Notes under the pieces: generated by a model | Databases searched by the model: none | Seen by the model: only the letters and a program-made list of their open reading frames with translations | What the model was told of the DNA's origin: nothing | Source: Pseudovibrio japonicus | Lineage (GTDB): Bacteria; Pseudomonadota; Alphaproteobacteria; Rhizobiales; Stappiaceae | Length of the DNA: 64,000 bases | Assembly: GCF_014651595.1 (NCBI RefSeq) | Contig: NZ_BMXE01000002.1 | Coordinates: forward strand, 186,001 to 250,000 | Direction of reading: 5' to 3' | Part shown: in pieces, positions 10,500 through 19,600 of the stretch | Layout: every line of letters starts with the position of its first letter | Position numbering within the stretch: position 1 is the stretch's first letter | Translations under genes and position numbers: made by a program

Positions 10500-10730
10500 A
10501 GTAAAATTCACAATTTCTGACGTTTACATATCTTCAATTTTAATTAATATAAATACTAATTCATTTTAATCAAAATAAACATAATAGATAAGCAATAGTA
10601 AATTGACGATAATTATTCAGATCAACTTTTGATAATCCCAATACTACCTAGGATCGAAATCTTTTTTTGCATTTTCTATTTCTGATTTCTATTTATCTTC
10701 AAGTAACGTCTGTATATTACATTACATGGC
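10500..10730. other. AT-rich intergenic stretch
   Basis: This is markedly richer in A and T than the coding DNA on either side, with many TTAAT, AATAA and TTTT tracts and no plausible ORF. It lies directly before a structured, terminator-ended region, so it could supply promoter or upstream-element sequence. A TATATT at 10713-10718 could be a -10 box, but I see no convincing -35. Confidence 0.5.
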
Positions 10731-11110
10731 GAGCGAGAGAGTTTCCCATTCTCTCAAGCTCTGCTGTGTAGATTGTCTTGGATCACTGTCGAGACCAATA
10801 ATAAAAATAAGGGTCCGGCAGCTTCAAGACTAAAGAATGCCCTAGCGGTCCGCCCGAAACCGCAGGGCTACTTGGAAACCCGTTTTACGCCGTCCTTGCA
10901 GCAATCGGCTTTGGGTTTCCAACAGCGCGCGATGAACTATGCCCCTAGTTCTCGCGTCAAGAATTAAGATCACTGAGTATGTCGGTTTTCAGAGCAATCG
11001 GCAAAACAGTGGCCCAATAAAGACGAAAAGTCCACCTGGCCCCATGGCCGAATAGATCCCGTTCCGTTCTCAGCTCCCCCCCACCTCCTGATGAACGGAA
11101 CGGTTTTTTT
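10731..11110 (+). ncRNA. Candidate structured small RNA
   Basis: No credible ORF, but many stable stems in order on the plus strand: GAGAG/CTCTC (about 10735-10754); GCCCT-a-GCGGT with ACCGC-AGGGC (about 10839-10867); GGAAACCC with GGGTTTCC (10874-10881 and 10913-10920), enclosing GCCG/CGGC; GAACT with AGTTC inside CGCG/CGCG (about 10927-10954). It ends in an intrinsic terminator at 11059-11110, whose loop holds CACCTCC. The layout is that of an independent sRNA about 250-380 nt long. It does not show tmRNA T-arm, RNase P or SRP signatures, so the family is unknown. The 5' end is not fixed. Confidence 0.55.
11059..11110 (+). terminator. Intrinsic terminator with anti-SD-like loop
   Basis: CCGTTCCGTTC (11059-11069) pairs perfectly with GAACGGAACGG (11093-11103), extended inward by TCAG/CTGA, and followed by seven Ts. 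The 14-base loop is CTCCCCCCCACCTC. CACCTCCT spanning the loop and stem equals the anti-Shine-Dalgarno tail of 16S rRNA. Confidence 0.85.
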
Positions 11111-11219
11111 ATGCCAAAATCACAAGCTTGTTGCGGGCTGGCGTTTATTTCGGGTATGACCTTTCCAAGAGTGGCACTCACCAAGCAATCACAGATTCCG
11201 ATAGGCAGCCCAAAAACTA

Positions 11220-11531
11220 ATGAAGAACTCTGCTAGTCAATGTCAAAACATGGCTCAGATCCGTACGGAAATTGACCGTCTGGACGCTGAGCTGATCTCG
11301 CTATTTGCAGAGCGCTGGACATACATCACACGCGCCGCCGAGATCAAAAAGCCAATTGGACTGGCTGCCCGTATCGAAAGCCGGGTTGAGGAAGTGGCGA
11401 GCAACGTCAAAGCCCATGCTGATGAGCACGGCCTGAATCCGCAGACCTACGAAATGATGTGGCGACATCTGATGGAAAGTGCAATTGCGCACGAAGAAGT
11501 CCTTATGGAAGCAGAGGAAAATGTGAAATAA
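11220..11531 (+). CDS. Chorismate mutase (AroQ class)
   Basis: Converts chorismate to prephenate on the phenylalanine/tyrosine branch. At 103 residues it is the size of a monofunctional AroQ-class enzyme. IRTEIDRLDAELISLFAERW (about 14-33) is helix 1 with the conserved Arg. RAAEIKKPIG and ARIESRVEEVASNVKAHADEHGL follow, and YEMMWRHLMESAIAHEE is the last helix. It could equally be a chorismate mutase-like isochorismate lyase; active-site Lys in AEIKK suits either. There is no clear Shine-Dalgarno at 11220; ATG at 11250 (MAQIRTEID) is a possible alternative start. The gene lies 110 bp after the candidate sRNA terminator. Confidence 0.85.
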   Translation: MKNSASQCQNMAQIRTEIDRLDAELISLFAERWTYITRAAEIKKPIGLAARIESRVEEVASNVKAHADEHGLNPQTYEMMWRHLMESAIAHEEVLMEAEENVK

Positions 11532-11750
11532 CATGGTATCGCCATTTTCTCTGGCATCTTAGTGGACTAGCATCGCAACCAGAATATTCTGAAAATTAGG
11601 CCTCAGCGCCCAAATTAACCATTTGGCAGTGACAAAGCTTGATTTTTGGTCGTCTTTTTACCGCCTGCAGAGAAAGAACACTTGGCTTATTCAAAAGCTT
11701 AGGTATTGTTTCCCTATAGTCGCTTAAATGAGTTTGACCGGGAAGACCCC

Positions 11751-12758
11751 ATGAGTCTAGACAGTGACGTTCTTATTGATCGCAGACGCCTGAGACGCAA
11801 AGTTTCGTTTTGGCGTGTCATTAGTTTTTTAGCACTTGCAGCTTTGTTGCTGTGGGGCGGTAGCAAAGTTACAGGCTTTGGTGACCTTGGTCGCTCAGAA
11901 CGACATATCGCCCGCATCGAGATCAGTGGAGTAATCACCTATGATCGCCAGCAACTAGAGATGCTGGAAAAGATTGCGGAGGATGACAACGTTGAGGGAG
12001 TCATCGTCTCGATTAACTCCCCTGGTGGTTCGACCTCCGGTGGTGAAGCACTCTACAATGCATTGCGCAAGATCGCAGAGGAAAAGCCGGTCACAGCCTC
12101 CATCACGACGCTTGGTGCCTCGGCTGCTTACCTTGCTGCGATCGCCAGTGACCATTTGGTTGTGCAATACACCTCGCTAACTGGCTCCATCGGCGTGCTC
12201 TTCCAATATGGAAATGCACAAGGGCTGCTAGAAAATATTGGCGTTGAGATAGACGCTATCAAAAGTAGTCCATTGAAAGCTGAACCAAACTTTTATGAGA
12301 CAGCCACTCCGCAGGTGAGAGAAACCCTACAAGAGGTGATTGACGATACCTACATGTGGTTCGTTGGGCTTGTTGCAGAACGCAGAAGCCTGTCGACAGA
12401 GCGTGCACGTGAGCTGGCAAATGGTCAGGTTTACACCGGAAATCAAGCGCTCGACCTTGACCTCGTTGACGAGATTGGGGGCGAGGAGGTCGCACATCAG
12501 TGGCTTATTTCCGAGAAAGGGCTTTCCGATGACCTTGAAATCATCGACTGGGAGCCAGAATCAAACGAACGGTCACTTCCGTTCCCTGTAAATTTATTAG
12601 GCTTTTTGGGTAGCGATAACCAGAATTTCATAGGCTCGCTCCTCAAAACAGCAAAAAGTGTCGTAGATTCAAGCCTACCGCTTGACGGTCTCGTGTCTGT
12701 TTGGCAGGCTCCTGATGCGGCAACAGTCTCAGCAGTAGGGGGGGCAAGGCATGATTAA
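11751..12758 (+). CDS. sppA: Signal peptide peptidase SppA
   Basis: A membrane-anchored serine protease of the S49 family that degrades cleaved signal peptides. At about 335 residues it is the short (36K) type. A single N-terminal transmembrane segment, [19 protein letters not shown], follows a basic stretch. [20 protein letters not shown] is the oxyanion-hole region. [12 protein letters not shown] contains the nucleophile Ser. The basic residue is expected in [11 protein letters not shown]. The start at 11751 follows GGAAG, and the upstream in-frame ATG at 11706 is not needed. The stop overlaps the ihfB start by eight bases. Confidence 0.93.
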   Translation: MSLDSDVLIDRRRLRRKVSFWRVISFLALAALLLWGGSKVTGFGDLGRSERHIARIEISGVITYDRQQLEMLEKIAEDDNVEGVIVSINSPGGSTSGGEALYNALRKIAEEKPVTASITTLGASAAYLAAIASDHLVVQYTSLTGSIGVLFQYGNAQGLLENIGVEIDAIKSSPLKAEPNFYETATPQVRETLQEVIDDTYMWFVGLVAERRSLSTERARELANGQVYTGNQALDLDLVDEIGGEEVAHQWLISEKGLSDDLEIIDWEPESNERSLPFPVNLLGFLGSDNQNFIGSLLKTAKSVVDSSLPLDGLVSVWQAPDAATVSAVGGARHD

Positions 12759-13050
12759 GTCGGAATTAGTACAAACAATCGCGGAGCGTAATCCGCATCT
12801 CTATCAACGTGACGTAGAGAATATCGTAAACGCCATTCTTGATGAAGTTACCGAAGCGCTTATGCGCGGTGACCGCGTCGAATTGCGTGGCTTTGGTGCG
12901 TTCTCAGTGAAGAACCGCCCGGCACGCGTTGGACGCAATCCAAGAACTGGCCAGAAAGTTGAAGTTGGCGAAAAGTTCGTTCCGTTCTTCAAAACCGGCA
13001 AAGAAATGCGCGAGCGGCTGAACGACGGTACGGATCACGGCGAAGACTGA
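12751..13050 (+). CDS. ihfB: Integration host factor subunit beta
   Basis: A DNA-bending nucleoid protein acting as a heterodimer with IHF-alpha (not in this window). At 99 residues it has the HU/IHF fold. [22 protein letters not shown] is the beta-arm, with the Pro that intercalates, and [19 protein letters not shown] is the C-terminal signature. The N-terminus [17 protein letters not shown] is typical of IHF-beta rather than HU. Overlap with sppA points to coupled translation. The sppA-ihfB-lapA order is common in alphaproteobacteria. Confidence 0.95.
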   Translation: MIKSELVQTIAERNPHLYQRDVENIVNAILDEVTEALMRGDRVELRGFGAFSVKNRPARVGRNPRTGQKVEVGEKFVPFFKTGKEMRERLNDGTDHGED

Positions 13051-13065
13051 TCCTGGAGTAATACA

Positions 13066-13416
13066 TTGGCTCGATTCCTTCGGAACCTGCTGCTTATCCC
13101 TATAGCAGCTTTACTTGTTGTACTTGCGGTTGCGAACCGGCATTCCACGCTGATTTCGCTTAACCCCTTTAACCCAGAGGACCCGATGTTGACCTTCAGC
13201 ATTCCGGTTTTCTGGCTGCTGTTCGGCGCTATTGGACTGGGCGTATTGCTCGGCGGTATAGCAACCTGGATGCGACAAGGACGGTTCCGAAAAGAGGCTC
13301 GTGTTCAACGACGGGAAGCCAACCAGCTCAAGCATGAAGCTGATACGCTGCGGAAAGTGGCTCAGGGGGATGTGGTGCCAAGCCTGCCCTCACCTGACCA
13401 CAAAAAGGCAGCCTAA
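13066..13416 (+). CDS. LapA-domain inner-membrane protein
   Basis: A 116-residue protein with two transmembrane segments, LLLIPIAALLVVLAVANRH (about 7-25) and IPVFWLLFGAIGLGVLLGG (about 46-64), then a basic, Arg/Lys-rich cytoplasmic coiled tail (about 70-100). This is the DUF1049/LapA (lipopolysaccharide assembly protein A-like) layout. In enterobacteria LapA helps adjust LPS synthesis; a similar role here is inferred only. It starts with TTG at 13066, after GGAG, 15 bp behind ihfB, so it is probably in the same transcript. Confidence 0.85.
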   Translation: MARFLRNLLLIPIAALLVVLAVANRHSTLISLNPFNPEDPMLTFSIPVFWLLFGAIGLGVLLGGIATWMRQGRFRKEARVQRREANQLKHEADTLRKVAQGDVVPSLPSPDHKKAA

Positions 13417-13459
13417 CCGCTTTACTAGTCTGCCCTGACGTTTATTTGGGGGATTGCGA

Positions 13460-14422
13460 ATGCGGGTCATCACAGCTCAGGAAATTGAGGGCGTGATGAA
13501 CTTTCGCGATCTTCTCGAGACGCTGCGACGTGCCTTTCGCGTTGGTGCGGTGTCCCCCTCTCCGCACACACACCAAATTGCACGTCCAACCGGGTATCAG
13601 GACGGCGCTCTTAGCATTTCTTCTGCATGGAATGACTTCGACGCTCAAGGTACGACCGAGCGTGGATTCATTGGCACGCGTATTGAGAGTTCCCTACCTA
13701 CTCTGGACGAGTACGAGCCTCCCACCGTCAGCGGCGTCTATCTTTTACAGTCAGGCAAAACCGGCTCGCCTCTTGCACTGCTGGATGGCAAAGCGCTTGT
13801 TACCTGGCGCACTGCGGCAACATCAGCTCTGGCGTCCTCCTACCTTTCCCGCGAAGATTCCTCCCGCTTGCTGATGGTCGGCGCGGGAAGCCTTGCTCCT
13901 TACCTGATTGAGGCTCATGCCTCTGTGCGGCCCATCAAACAGGTGTTGGTGTGGAACCGGAGCCCTGCTGCAGCGGAGGAGCTGGTGGAGCGTATGCAGG
14001 GTCATCCCTTTGACATCTCCATGACGACCGATCTGGGCGGCGCGGTCAGAGGGGCGGATATTGTGTGCTGTGCGACCAGCGCAAACACGCCGCTCATCAA
14101 GGGGGAATGGCTTCAGGAAGGTACCCATCTGGATCTGGTAGGCTCAATGCATGCTGATCAACGTGAGTGCGATGATGCGGTCATCTCGCAAGCGCGGCTG
14201 TTTCTGGACAGCTATGACAACACGCCCGCCACTGCAGGGGACCTCAAAGAGCCACTGACTGAGGGTGTTCTAAGCGTTCAGGACATCGCTTCTGATCTGG
14301 CTGAGCTGTGTCAGGGCGACCGTGCGGGCCGTCGCTTTTACGAGCAGATTACGCTTTTCAAATCAACGGGTACCGCCTTAGGAGACCTTGCTGTTGCTGG
14401 ACATATCTTTCTGCGGGTTTAG
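13460..14422 (+). CDS. Ornithine cyclodeaminase / mu-crystallin family protein
   Basis: About 320 residues. The family reduces imines or deaminates amino acids using NAD(P). MVGAGSLAPYLIEAHASVRP is the Rossmann dinucleotide site. TEGALSI-type segments appear as GYQDGALSISSAW, and the substrate-side Lys is in LLDGKALVTWRTAATSALAS. DIVCCATSANTPLIKGEWL closes the nucleotide domain. Substrate unknown: family members include ornithine cyclodeaminase, alanine dehydrogenase and ketimine reductase. ATG at 13460 is preferred over TTG at 13454 because GGGGGA lies six bases before it. It is 38 bp behind the lapA-like gene and convergent with the TRIC gene. Confidence 0.88.
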   Translation: MRVITAQEIEGVMNFRDLLETLRRAFRVGAVSPSPHTHQIARPTGYQDGALSISSAWNDFDAQGTTERGFIGTRIESSLPTLDEYEPPTVSGVYLLQSGKTGSPLALLDGKALVTWRTAATSALASSYLSREDSSRLLMVGAGSLAPYLIEAHASVRPIKQVLVWNRSPAAAEELVERMQGHPFDISMTTDLGGAVRGADIVCCATSANTPLIKGEWLQEGTHLDLVGSMHADQRECDDAVISQARLFLDSYDNTPATAGDLKEPLTEGVLSVQDIASDLAELCQGDRAGRRFYEQITLFKSTGTALGDLAVAGHIFLRV

Positions 14423-14428
14423 GACGCC

Positions 14429-15067
14429 TTAGTCGAGCTTATCTGCATTTTTCGTTTCTGGCGGTGCGTAGCTGGGCAGGTACCAGTCTCTCGCAATGGC
14501 TCCACCACGCAGGATCAGCGCCATTGCAAAGCCAAGCCCCGCAGCGAGGTTGCTATCACCCGTTGTCATAAGCGTTGCAGTGTACGTGATAGCGCCTGCA
14601 AAAGCTGCTGCCAGATAGATCTCTCGTTGCAGGAGTGCGGATGGCTGACCGGCGATCACATCACGCAGGATTCCGCCAAACGTGGCCGACGCAACGCCCA
14701 TGAGCACGGCAACAGCTACGTTGTCGCCCAGTGAGAGTGCCTTTGCAGCTCCCATGACCGAGTAGGCTGCAATTCCAATCGCGTCCAGCCATCGTAAAGG
14801 TCTGCCCCATGCCTCTACCTTATGCGCGAAGAACCACATGGCAATGGACACGACGAAACACACATAGAGATACGTCTCGTTTACGGTCCAGAACACAGGC
14901 ACATTGAGAAGCAGGTCTCGTAGCGTTCCGCCGCCGATGCCAGTCAACAGGCAAAAGAACAGGAACGCGATGAAATCCTGACGCAACCGTGCGGCGACAA
15001 GCCCACCCGTTGCGGCAAAAACAGCCACTCCCAAAAAGTCCAGATACTGCCAGATCTCAGAAGGCAT
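14429..15067 (-). CDS. TRIC / UPF0126 family membrane protein
   Basis: 212 residues with about seven hydrophobic helices, made of two homologous UPF0126 halves. Each half has the GGxxRD-type motif: GIGGGTLRDLLLNVPVFW in the first and TFGGILRDVIAGQPSALLQ in the second. Prokaryotic TRIC proteins are trimeric cation channels; one E. coli UPF0126 member has been linked to glycine uptake. Transport role inferred. It is convergent with the cyclodeaminase-family gene, with six bases between stops. Confidence 0.9.
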   Translation of the reverse strand: MPSEIWQYLDFLGVAVFAATGGLVAARLRQDFIAFLFFCLLTGIGGGTLRDLLLNVPVFWTVNETYLYVCFVVSIAMWFFAHKVEAWGRPLRWLDAIGIAAYSVMGAAKALSLGDNVAVAVLMGVASATFGGILRDVIAGQPSALLQREIYLAAAFAGAITYTATLMTTGDSNLAAGLGFAMALILRGGAIARDWYLPSYAPPETKNADKLD

Positions 15068-15280
15068 CTACGTCACATCCGCAAGTTCGTTGAATTCAAG
15101 TTTGGTGGTTTTAGCCAGCTAATTTTAAAAAGCAACAGGAGAACTACAGTACCGTAATTGCGATAATCAAATAGCCGTGAATCCTGTGAGGCATTGGGGA
15201 TAGGTTCTGTTTCCCATCAAAGAACATCAGCGGAGAACGCAGCATTGTGGGCTTTAGGCCGTCTGCTTTGCAACACTAAA

Positions 15281-15315
15281 CAAAAAACGGAGGCCTATCA
15301 CCGGCCTCCGTTTTG
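15281..15315 (-). terminator. grpE terminator
   Basis: AAAACGGAGGCC (15284-15295) pairs with GGCCTCCGTTTT (15303-15314) around seven bases. On the minus strand it runs into a T-tract (15287 down to 15282), 43 bp behind the grpE stop. Confidence 0.9.
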
Positions 15316-15357
15316 AATTTGTTTGTGAAGCCTTCACTACCATGAGGGCTTTGGTGC

Positions 15358-15996
15358 TTAGGCTTCTTTGTCGACTGTGGAGCCTGGCTCGGCGTTTTTA
15401 TCGGCGACTGGTGCGATTTTTGGGCCGCCTTTGGAGACGCCAACCATGGCTGGGCGCAGAACGCGCTCGCCGATGACGTAGCCAGCCTGAACAACCTGAA
15501 CAACGGTGTTGTTTGGAACTTCCGTGTTCGGCACTTCAAACATTGCCTGATGGAAGTGTGGGTTGAACTTTTCGCCTTCCGGAGAAAGGCGCTTCACACC
15601 GTGCTTTTCCAAGTGGTTGAGCATTTCGCGCTCTACCATCTCAACGCCTTCAACCAGCGCCTTCAGGTTATCGTCGTTCTCACGTGCGTCTTCCGGCAGT
15701 GCTTCAATCGCACGGCCCAGGTTGTCGTTTACAACCAGCATGTCGCGTGCGAAACCTGCAACTGCGTAAGCTTTTGCGTCTTTGACTTCTTTTTCCGTCC
15801 GACGGCGCAGGTTTTCCATTTCCGCCATGGTGCGCAGTGCGCGGTCTTTCAGGGCAGCGTTTTCTTCTCTCAGCGCCTCGATCGGATCTACTTCCGCAGC
15901 AGCTTCTGCCTGCTCTGCTTCATTTGCAGTTTCCTCAACCACAGCTTCCGGATTTACCTGCTCTTCTGCCTGCGGAGTTTTGTCTTGATCGCTCAT
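15358..15996 (-). CDS. grpE: Nucleotide exchange factor GrpE
   Basis: Releases ADP from DnaK in the Hsp70 cycle. 212 residues. It has an acidic, Glu/Ala-rich N-terminal tail to about residue 35, then a long coiled coil (about 38-95, including [20 protein letters not shown] and [17 protein letters not shown]). The conserved beta-domain follows, with [33 protein letters not shown] and [25 protein letters not shown] small inverted repeat, GCTCTT/AAGAGC, lies at 16020-16038 in the leader. I cannot identify a heat-shock promoter with confidence. Confidence 0.96.
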   Translation of the reverse strand: MSDQDKTPQAEEQVNPEAVVEETANEAEQAEAAAEVDPIEALREENAALKDRALRTMAEMENLRRRTEKEVKDAKAYAVAGFARDMLVVNDNLGRAIEALPEDARENDDNLKALVEGVEMVEREMLNHLEKHGVKRLSPEGEKFNPHFHQAMFEVPNTEVPNNTVVQVVQAGYVIGERVLRPAMVGVSKGGPKIAPVADKNAEPGSTVDKEA

Positions 15997-16107
15997 CGTT
16001 ATCCCGTCTCTTAAAACCTGCTCTTATTCCTGAAGAGCAAAGCAATGCAGGGCGACTAAAGGCACCCGTACAAAAATCTATTCGGTCCTTATTTAGTCAC
16101 TGTTTGC

Positions 16108-16146
16108 CAAAAACAAAAGACCTCCGGCCACTTCCATGACCGGAGA
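16108..16146 (-). terminator. trxA terminator
   Basis: CTCCGG (16122-16127) pairs with CCGGAG (16140-16145). On the minus strand the stem is followed by TCTTTTGTTTTTG, about 50 bp past the trxA stop. Confidence 0.8.
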
Positions 16147-16197
16147 TCCTCAGAATGACTGATTTTACTCAGCATTTCGTTGCAGATACACTCAAAA

Positions 16198-16518
16198 TTA
16201 AGAGTACTGCTTGATCCAATCAGCGATTTTACCCTTAGGCTGTGCACCTACGAGTGTTGCAGCTGGCTCACCGTCCTTGAACAGGATCATGGTTGGAATC
16301 GAACGAACACCGTAGTTCATTGCGCTCTGCTGGTTGCTGTCGATGTCGAGCTTGGCAACCTTAACCTGACCAGCCATTTCCTCGGAGATTTCTTCCAGAG
16401 AAGGTGCAATCATCTTACATGGGCCACACCAAGTTGCCCAGAAATCAACGAGAACAGGGGTAGAGCTCTGAAGTACTTCTGCTTCGAAGTTTCCGTCTTC
16501 AACATTCACAGTGGCCAT
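16198..16518 (-). CDS. trxA: Thioredoxin
   Basis: The main cytoplasmic dithiol reductant. 106 residues with [20 protein letters not shown] (active-site CGPC at about 32-35), [21 protein letters not shown] (the cis-Pro loop) and [13 protein letters not shown]. It ends with a well-formed terminator. Placement just downstream of addA on the same strand is typical for Rhizobiales, but a spacing of about 110 bp suggests its own promoter. Confidence 0.97.
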   Translation of the reverse strand: MATVNVEDGNFEAEVLQSSTPVLVDFWATWCGPCKMIAPSLEEISEEMAGQVKVAKLDIDSNQQSAMNYGVRSIPTMILFKDGEPAATLVGAQPKGKIADWIKQYS

Positions 16519-16631
16519 TTTTGCCTCTTTTCATAATCCAGTTTGAGTTGCTCCCTACTGAGCAAACTCTGTTGCCTTGAAAGTAAGAACGCAAATGCCG
16601 AGCGTCAAGCGAACGAATTCCCAACATTCGG

Positions 16632-19600
16632 CTAGAATTTAAAAGATTTCATCAGTTCCACTGGTATTTCTATCAGTTGAGGGCCTGATGTGTAGAGCAG
16701 CAATGCGCGCATATTATGCTCCGGATAAAGCTCAGAAAGCAGTTTTCTGTAAACGGCCAGCTGCGCAATATATGTTTCCGAGACCTCCTGAACGCTCCGT
16801 GGAACGAATGCATTTGTCTTGAAGTCAAGGATAATCACTTCTTTGTCATTGACGAGCAATCGGTCAATCAGACCCAAAATTTCGACTGGTTTACCGTCCT
16901 CTGCAGTGAGCATTCCCTGAATTGGCACTTCGGCTCTGCCTTGCGCGCTGAATAATTCCGCGAAATCGGGATTGTCTAGCGTCTTGAAGACATCATCCAG
17001 CAGGCGTTCTTTTCTGTCGTCGAAGCGGTCTGGCAGGGAGCTGGCAAGGAACCTTTCGGCAGACACTGTGCGTTGATCTTCTGGCAGATCGGGAAGGAAC
17101 TCCAGCAGGCGGTGCACAATGCGGCCACGGACCAGTGGCCAGTCTTCCGGCTGGCGGGCAGCTTCCAGTGCGTCTTTGGGGTCCTGCTGCTCGATGTTTT
17201 CCTTTGCTTCCATCTCCTCAAAAGCGGCGGATGGCTTCAAGCGGCGTATGCGTTCTGGGGCACTGACGTTTTTGGATACCCAGTCCGGCATACTAGCCTG
17301 TTGGCGGCTTTCTGCCTTTTCGGATTGCGGTAGAATCGGTTCGGGCTTTTCGATGCCGCCCTTGGTCCAGATCCAGGCGGTGACTTCCCCGTTGGCATCG
17401 AGCCGCTCGCGGGCTTCTTCAATCAAGCCGTTGCGCGTGAGTGTGTACCAGCATTCATCGTGTGGACCACGCTTTGGTGACCAACCGCAGACGACAAGGC
17501 GGTCTTTGGCGCGGGTGAGTGCCACGTAGAGCAGGCGGCGGTATTCTTCCTTCTGCTCCTCTGCCAGCAGATCCAGCGCTTCCTCGTGCCATGCGGTGCG
17601 CTGTGCTTTGTTGGGCAGCCAGACCAGAGCAGGAGCAGCTTGTGTGTCTTCTACCCGCTGTTTTTCGACCATAACCGGCGCGTGCAAGCTGGAGACAGGC
17701 GCGTTGCAGCCATCAGCGAGGATAACGTAAGGCGCTTCCAGGCCTTTGGAGCCGTGCACCGTCATGATGCGCACCATGCCTTTAGCGGCGTTGAGCTCGC
17801 GTTTGATCTCGGTTGGGGCTTCGGCCAGCCATGCGAGAAAGCCTTCCATGCCCGGTGTGCCGCTCTTTTCGTAGGTGAGCGTGAGTGAAAGGAACTCATC
17901 CAAAACGTCGTCCACCTCGGTCCCGAGGCGCTCACGGAACTTCTGGCGATAGCCGTCAGTGCCCATGATCTTGGCGTAGAACTCGAATGGTGGAACAAAG
18001 TCAGCGCGGTCACGCCAGACTTCCAGCTGCTTGCGCACTGTCTGCCACTTTTCGCTGTTCTCTGACTTTCTCAACAGTTCATGCCACAGGGTGCCCGGCC
18101 TCGGGACGCCCGGTGTTTCATGCGCGATCTCGAAGAGATCATCATCCAAGAGGCCAAAGAGCGGGCTTTTGAGGACGCAGGCCAGAGACAGGTCATCTTC
18201 CGGCAGCAGGATAAAGCGGCCCAGCGCGACAAGGTCTTTGACTGCGATGTGGTCTGTGAGGACGAGGCGGTCAGAACCGGCGGCAGGTACATCAAGGCGC
18301 TTTAGTTCGCGGTTGAGCGCTTCTACAAACGGGCCGCGTTTGCGGACGAGGACCAAAACATCACCCGGTCCGGCGATGTTGCGTTGGTCCCAATCTTTGA
18401 TCTGCTCTGCGATGCGAGTGGCGAGGCGCAGCATTGGGTTGCCGGTGCCGATGGCGTCAATTGGCTGTGTCCAGTCGTCCGGCTCCAGCGTTTCAACAGC
18501 TTCTTCCAGCGGCCAGATCTCAACACGCCCCGGATCATTGTGGCGGATGGCCTCGTGAACTGGCGCAACGTTGTCCTGTGACAGGCCTTTGAAGGCCTCT
18601 GGGGTGTCGAACACCTTATCAACTGCGCCCAAGACGTCCGGTGTAGAGCGGAACGACAGGTTGAGTTCGATGCCTTCGAAGTTTCTCTGCGCTTCCTCTG
18701 CTCGGCGGGCAAAGAATTTGCGCATTTCGGCAAAGTAGGCGGGAACAGCGCCCTGGAAGGAGTAGATGGACTGCTTTTCGTCCCCTACTGCGAAGATGGT
18801 GCGCGTTTTCTCTCGTGCGCCATCGCCAGCGAAGAATTCTTCTGCCAGTGCGCGGATAACTTCCCACTGGCGGGGGCTGGTGTCCTGTGCTTCATCCACG
18901 AGGATGTGGTCGAGGCCCTGATCCAACTTGTACTGCACCCATTGCGCGGCCTCGGCGCGAGACAACAGCTGCGCAGATTTTACCACCAGATCCTCGAAGT
19001 CGAGGTACCCGCGACGGAGTTTTTCCGTCTCGTAGTAGCGTAAAACAGCGTCAGACAGGGTCAAGATCGCTTTGGTGCCAGAAACCGTTATGACGGCATT
19101 TTGGTGTTGCAGAGCGTCAAGAACACGCTGCTGTTCAGCATACAGGCGCTCTACGACTTCTGGAAAGGCGCCCTGCACTTTTTTGGTGGCGAGCGATTTT
19201 CTCGGGCCGAGTGTACCGGTGAGGAATATCTTCAACCACGCGATGCGCCAGGCCTCGTCATTTTTGAGAGTAATTGCATGATCTAGAGCTGCTGCGCGGT
19301 CGTTATCGGTCTTGGAACCAACGCGCAATGCTTCGGCGAACGCTTTTACTTCGTCATCTGTGAGAGAACAACTCCGTCGCAACGAGCTTGCAAAGCCAGA
19401 TATATCTTCGCCCGGCATGACGGAGAAATCAGCGTATAGCGCGGAAATAGCGTTTTCCAGATCGCCATAGGGTGCAACCCAGCGGTAGAACGCATCACGG
19501 CGGCTGATAAGCTCCGAGAGGGCTTTTTCAACGCCTGAATCTGGTAAAAGTTCGATGAGCTGTGAGAGGGCGCTGCCAATTTCTGAGTCTGGCTCAACCT

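Noticed and set aside
10773-10967. 64-residue TTG-initiated ORF in the candidate sRNA region
   Set aside because: No ribosome-binding site, rare start, and it runs straight through strong RNA stems. An RNA gene explains the sequence better.
10731-11110. tmRNA, RNase P RNA, SRP RNA or a cobalamin riboswitch
   Set aside because: The T-arm plus CCA, the GAGGAAAGTCC-type core, the SRP tetraloop and the B12 box are all absent.
11059-11219. Attenuator with leader peptide for the chorismate mutase gene
   Set aside because: No short leader ORF rich in Phe, Tyr or Trp codons before the terminator, and the stems extend far upstream of what attenuation needs.
15276-15539. Extra small ORF overlapping the grpE C-terminus
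   Set aside because: It is an alternative frame of grpE that runs into the terminator; no ribosome-binding site.
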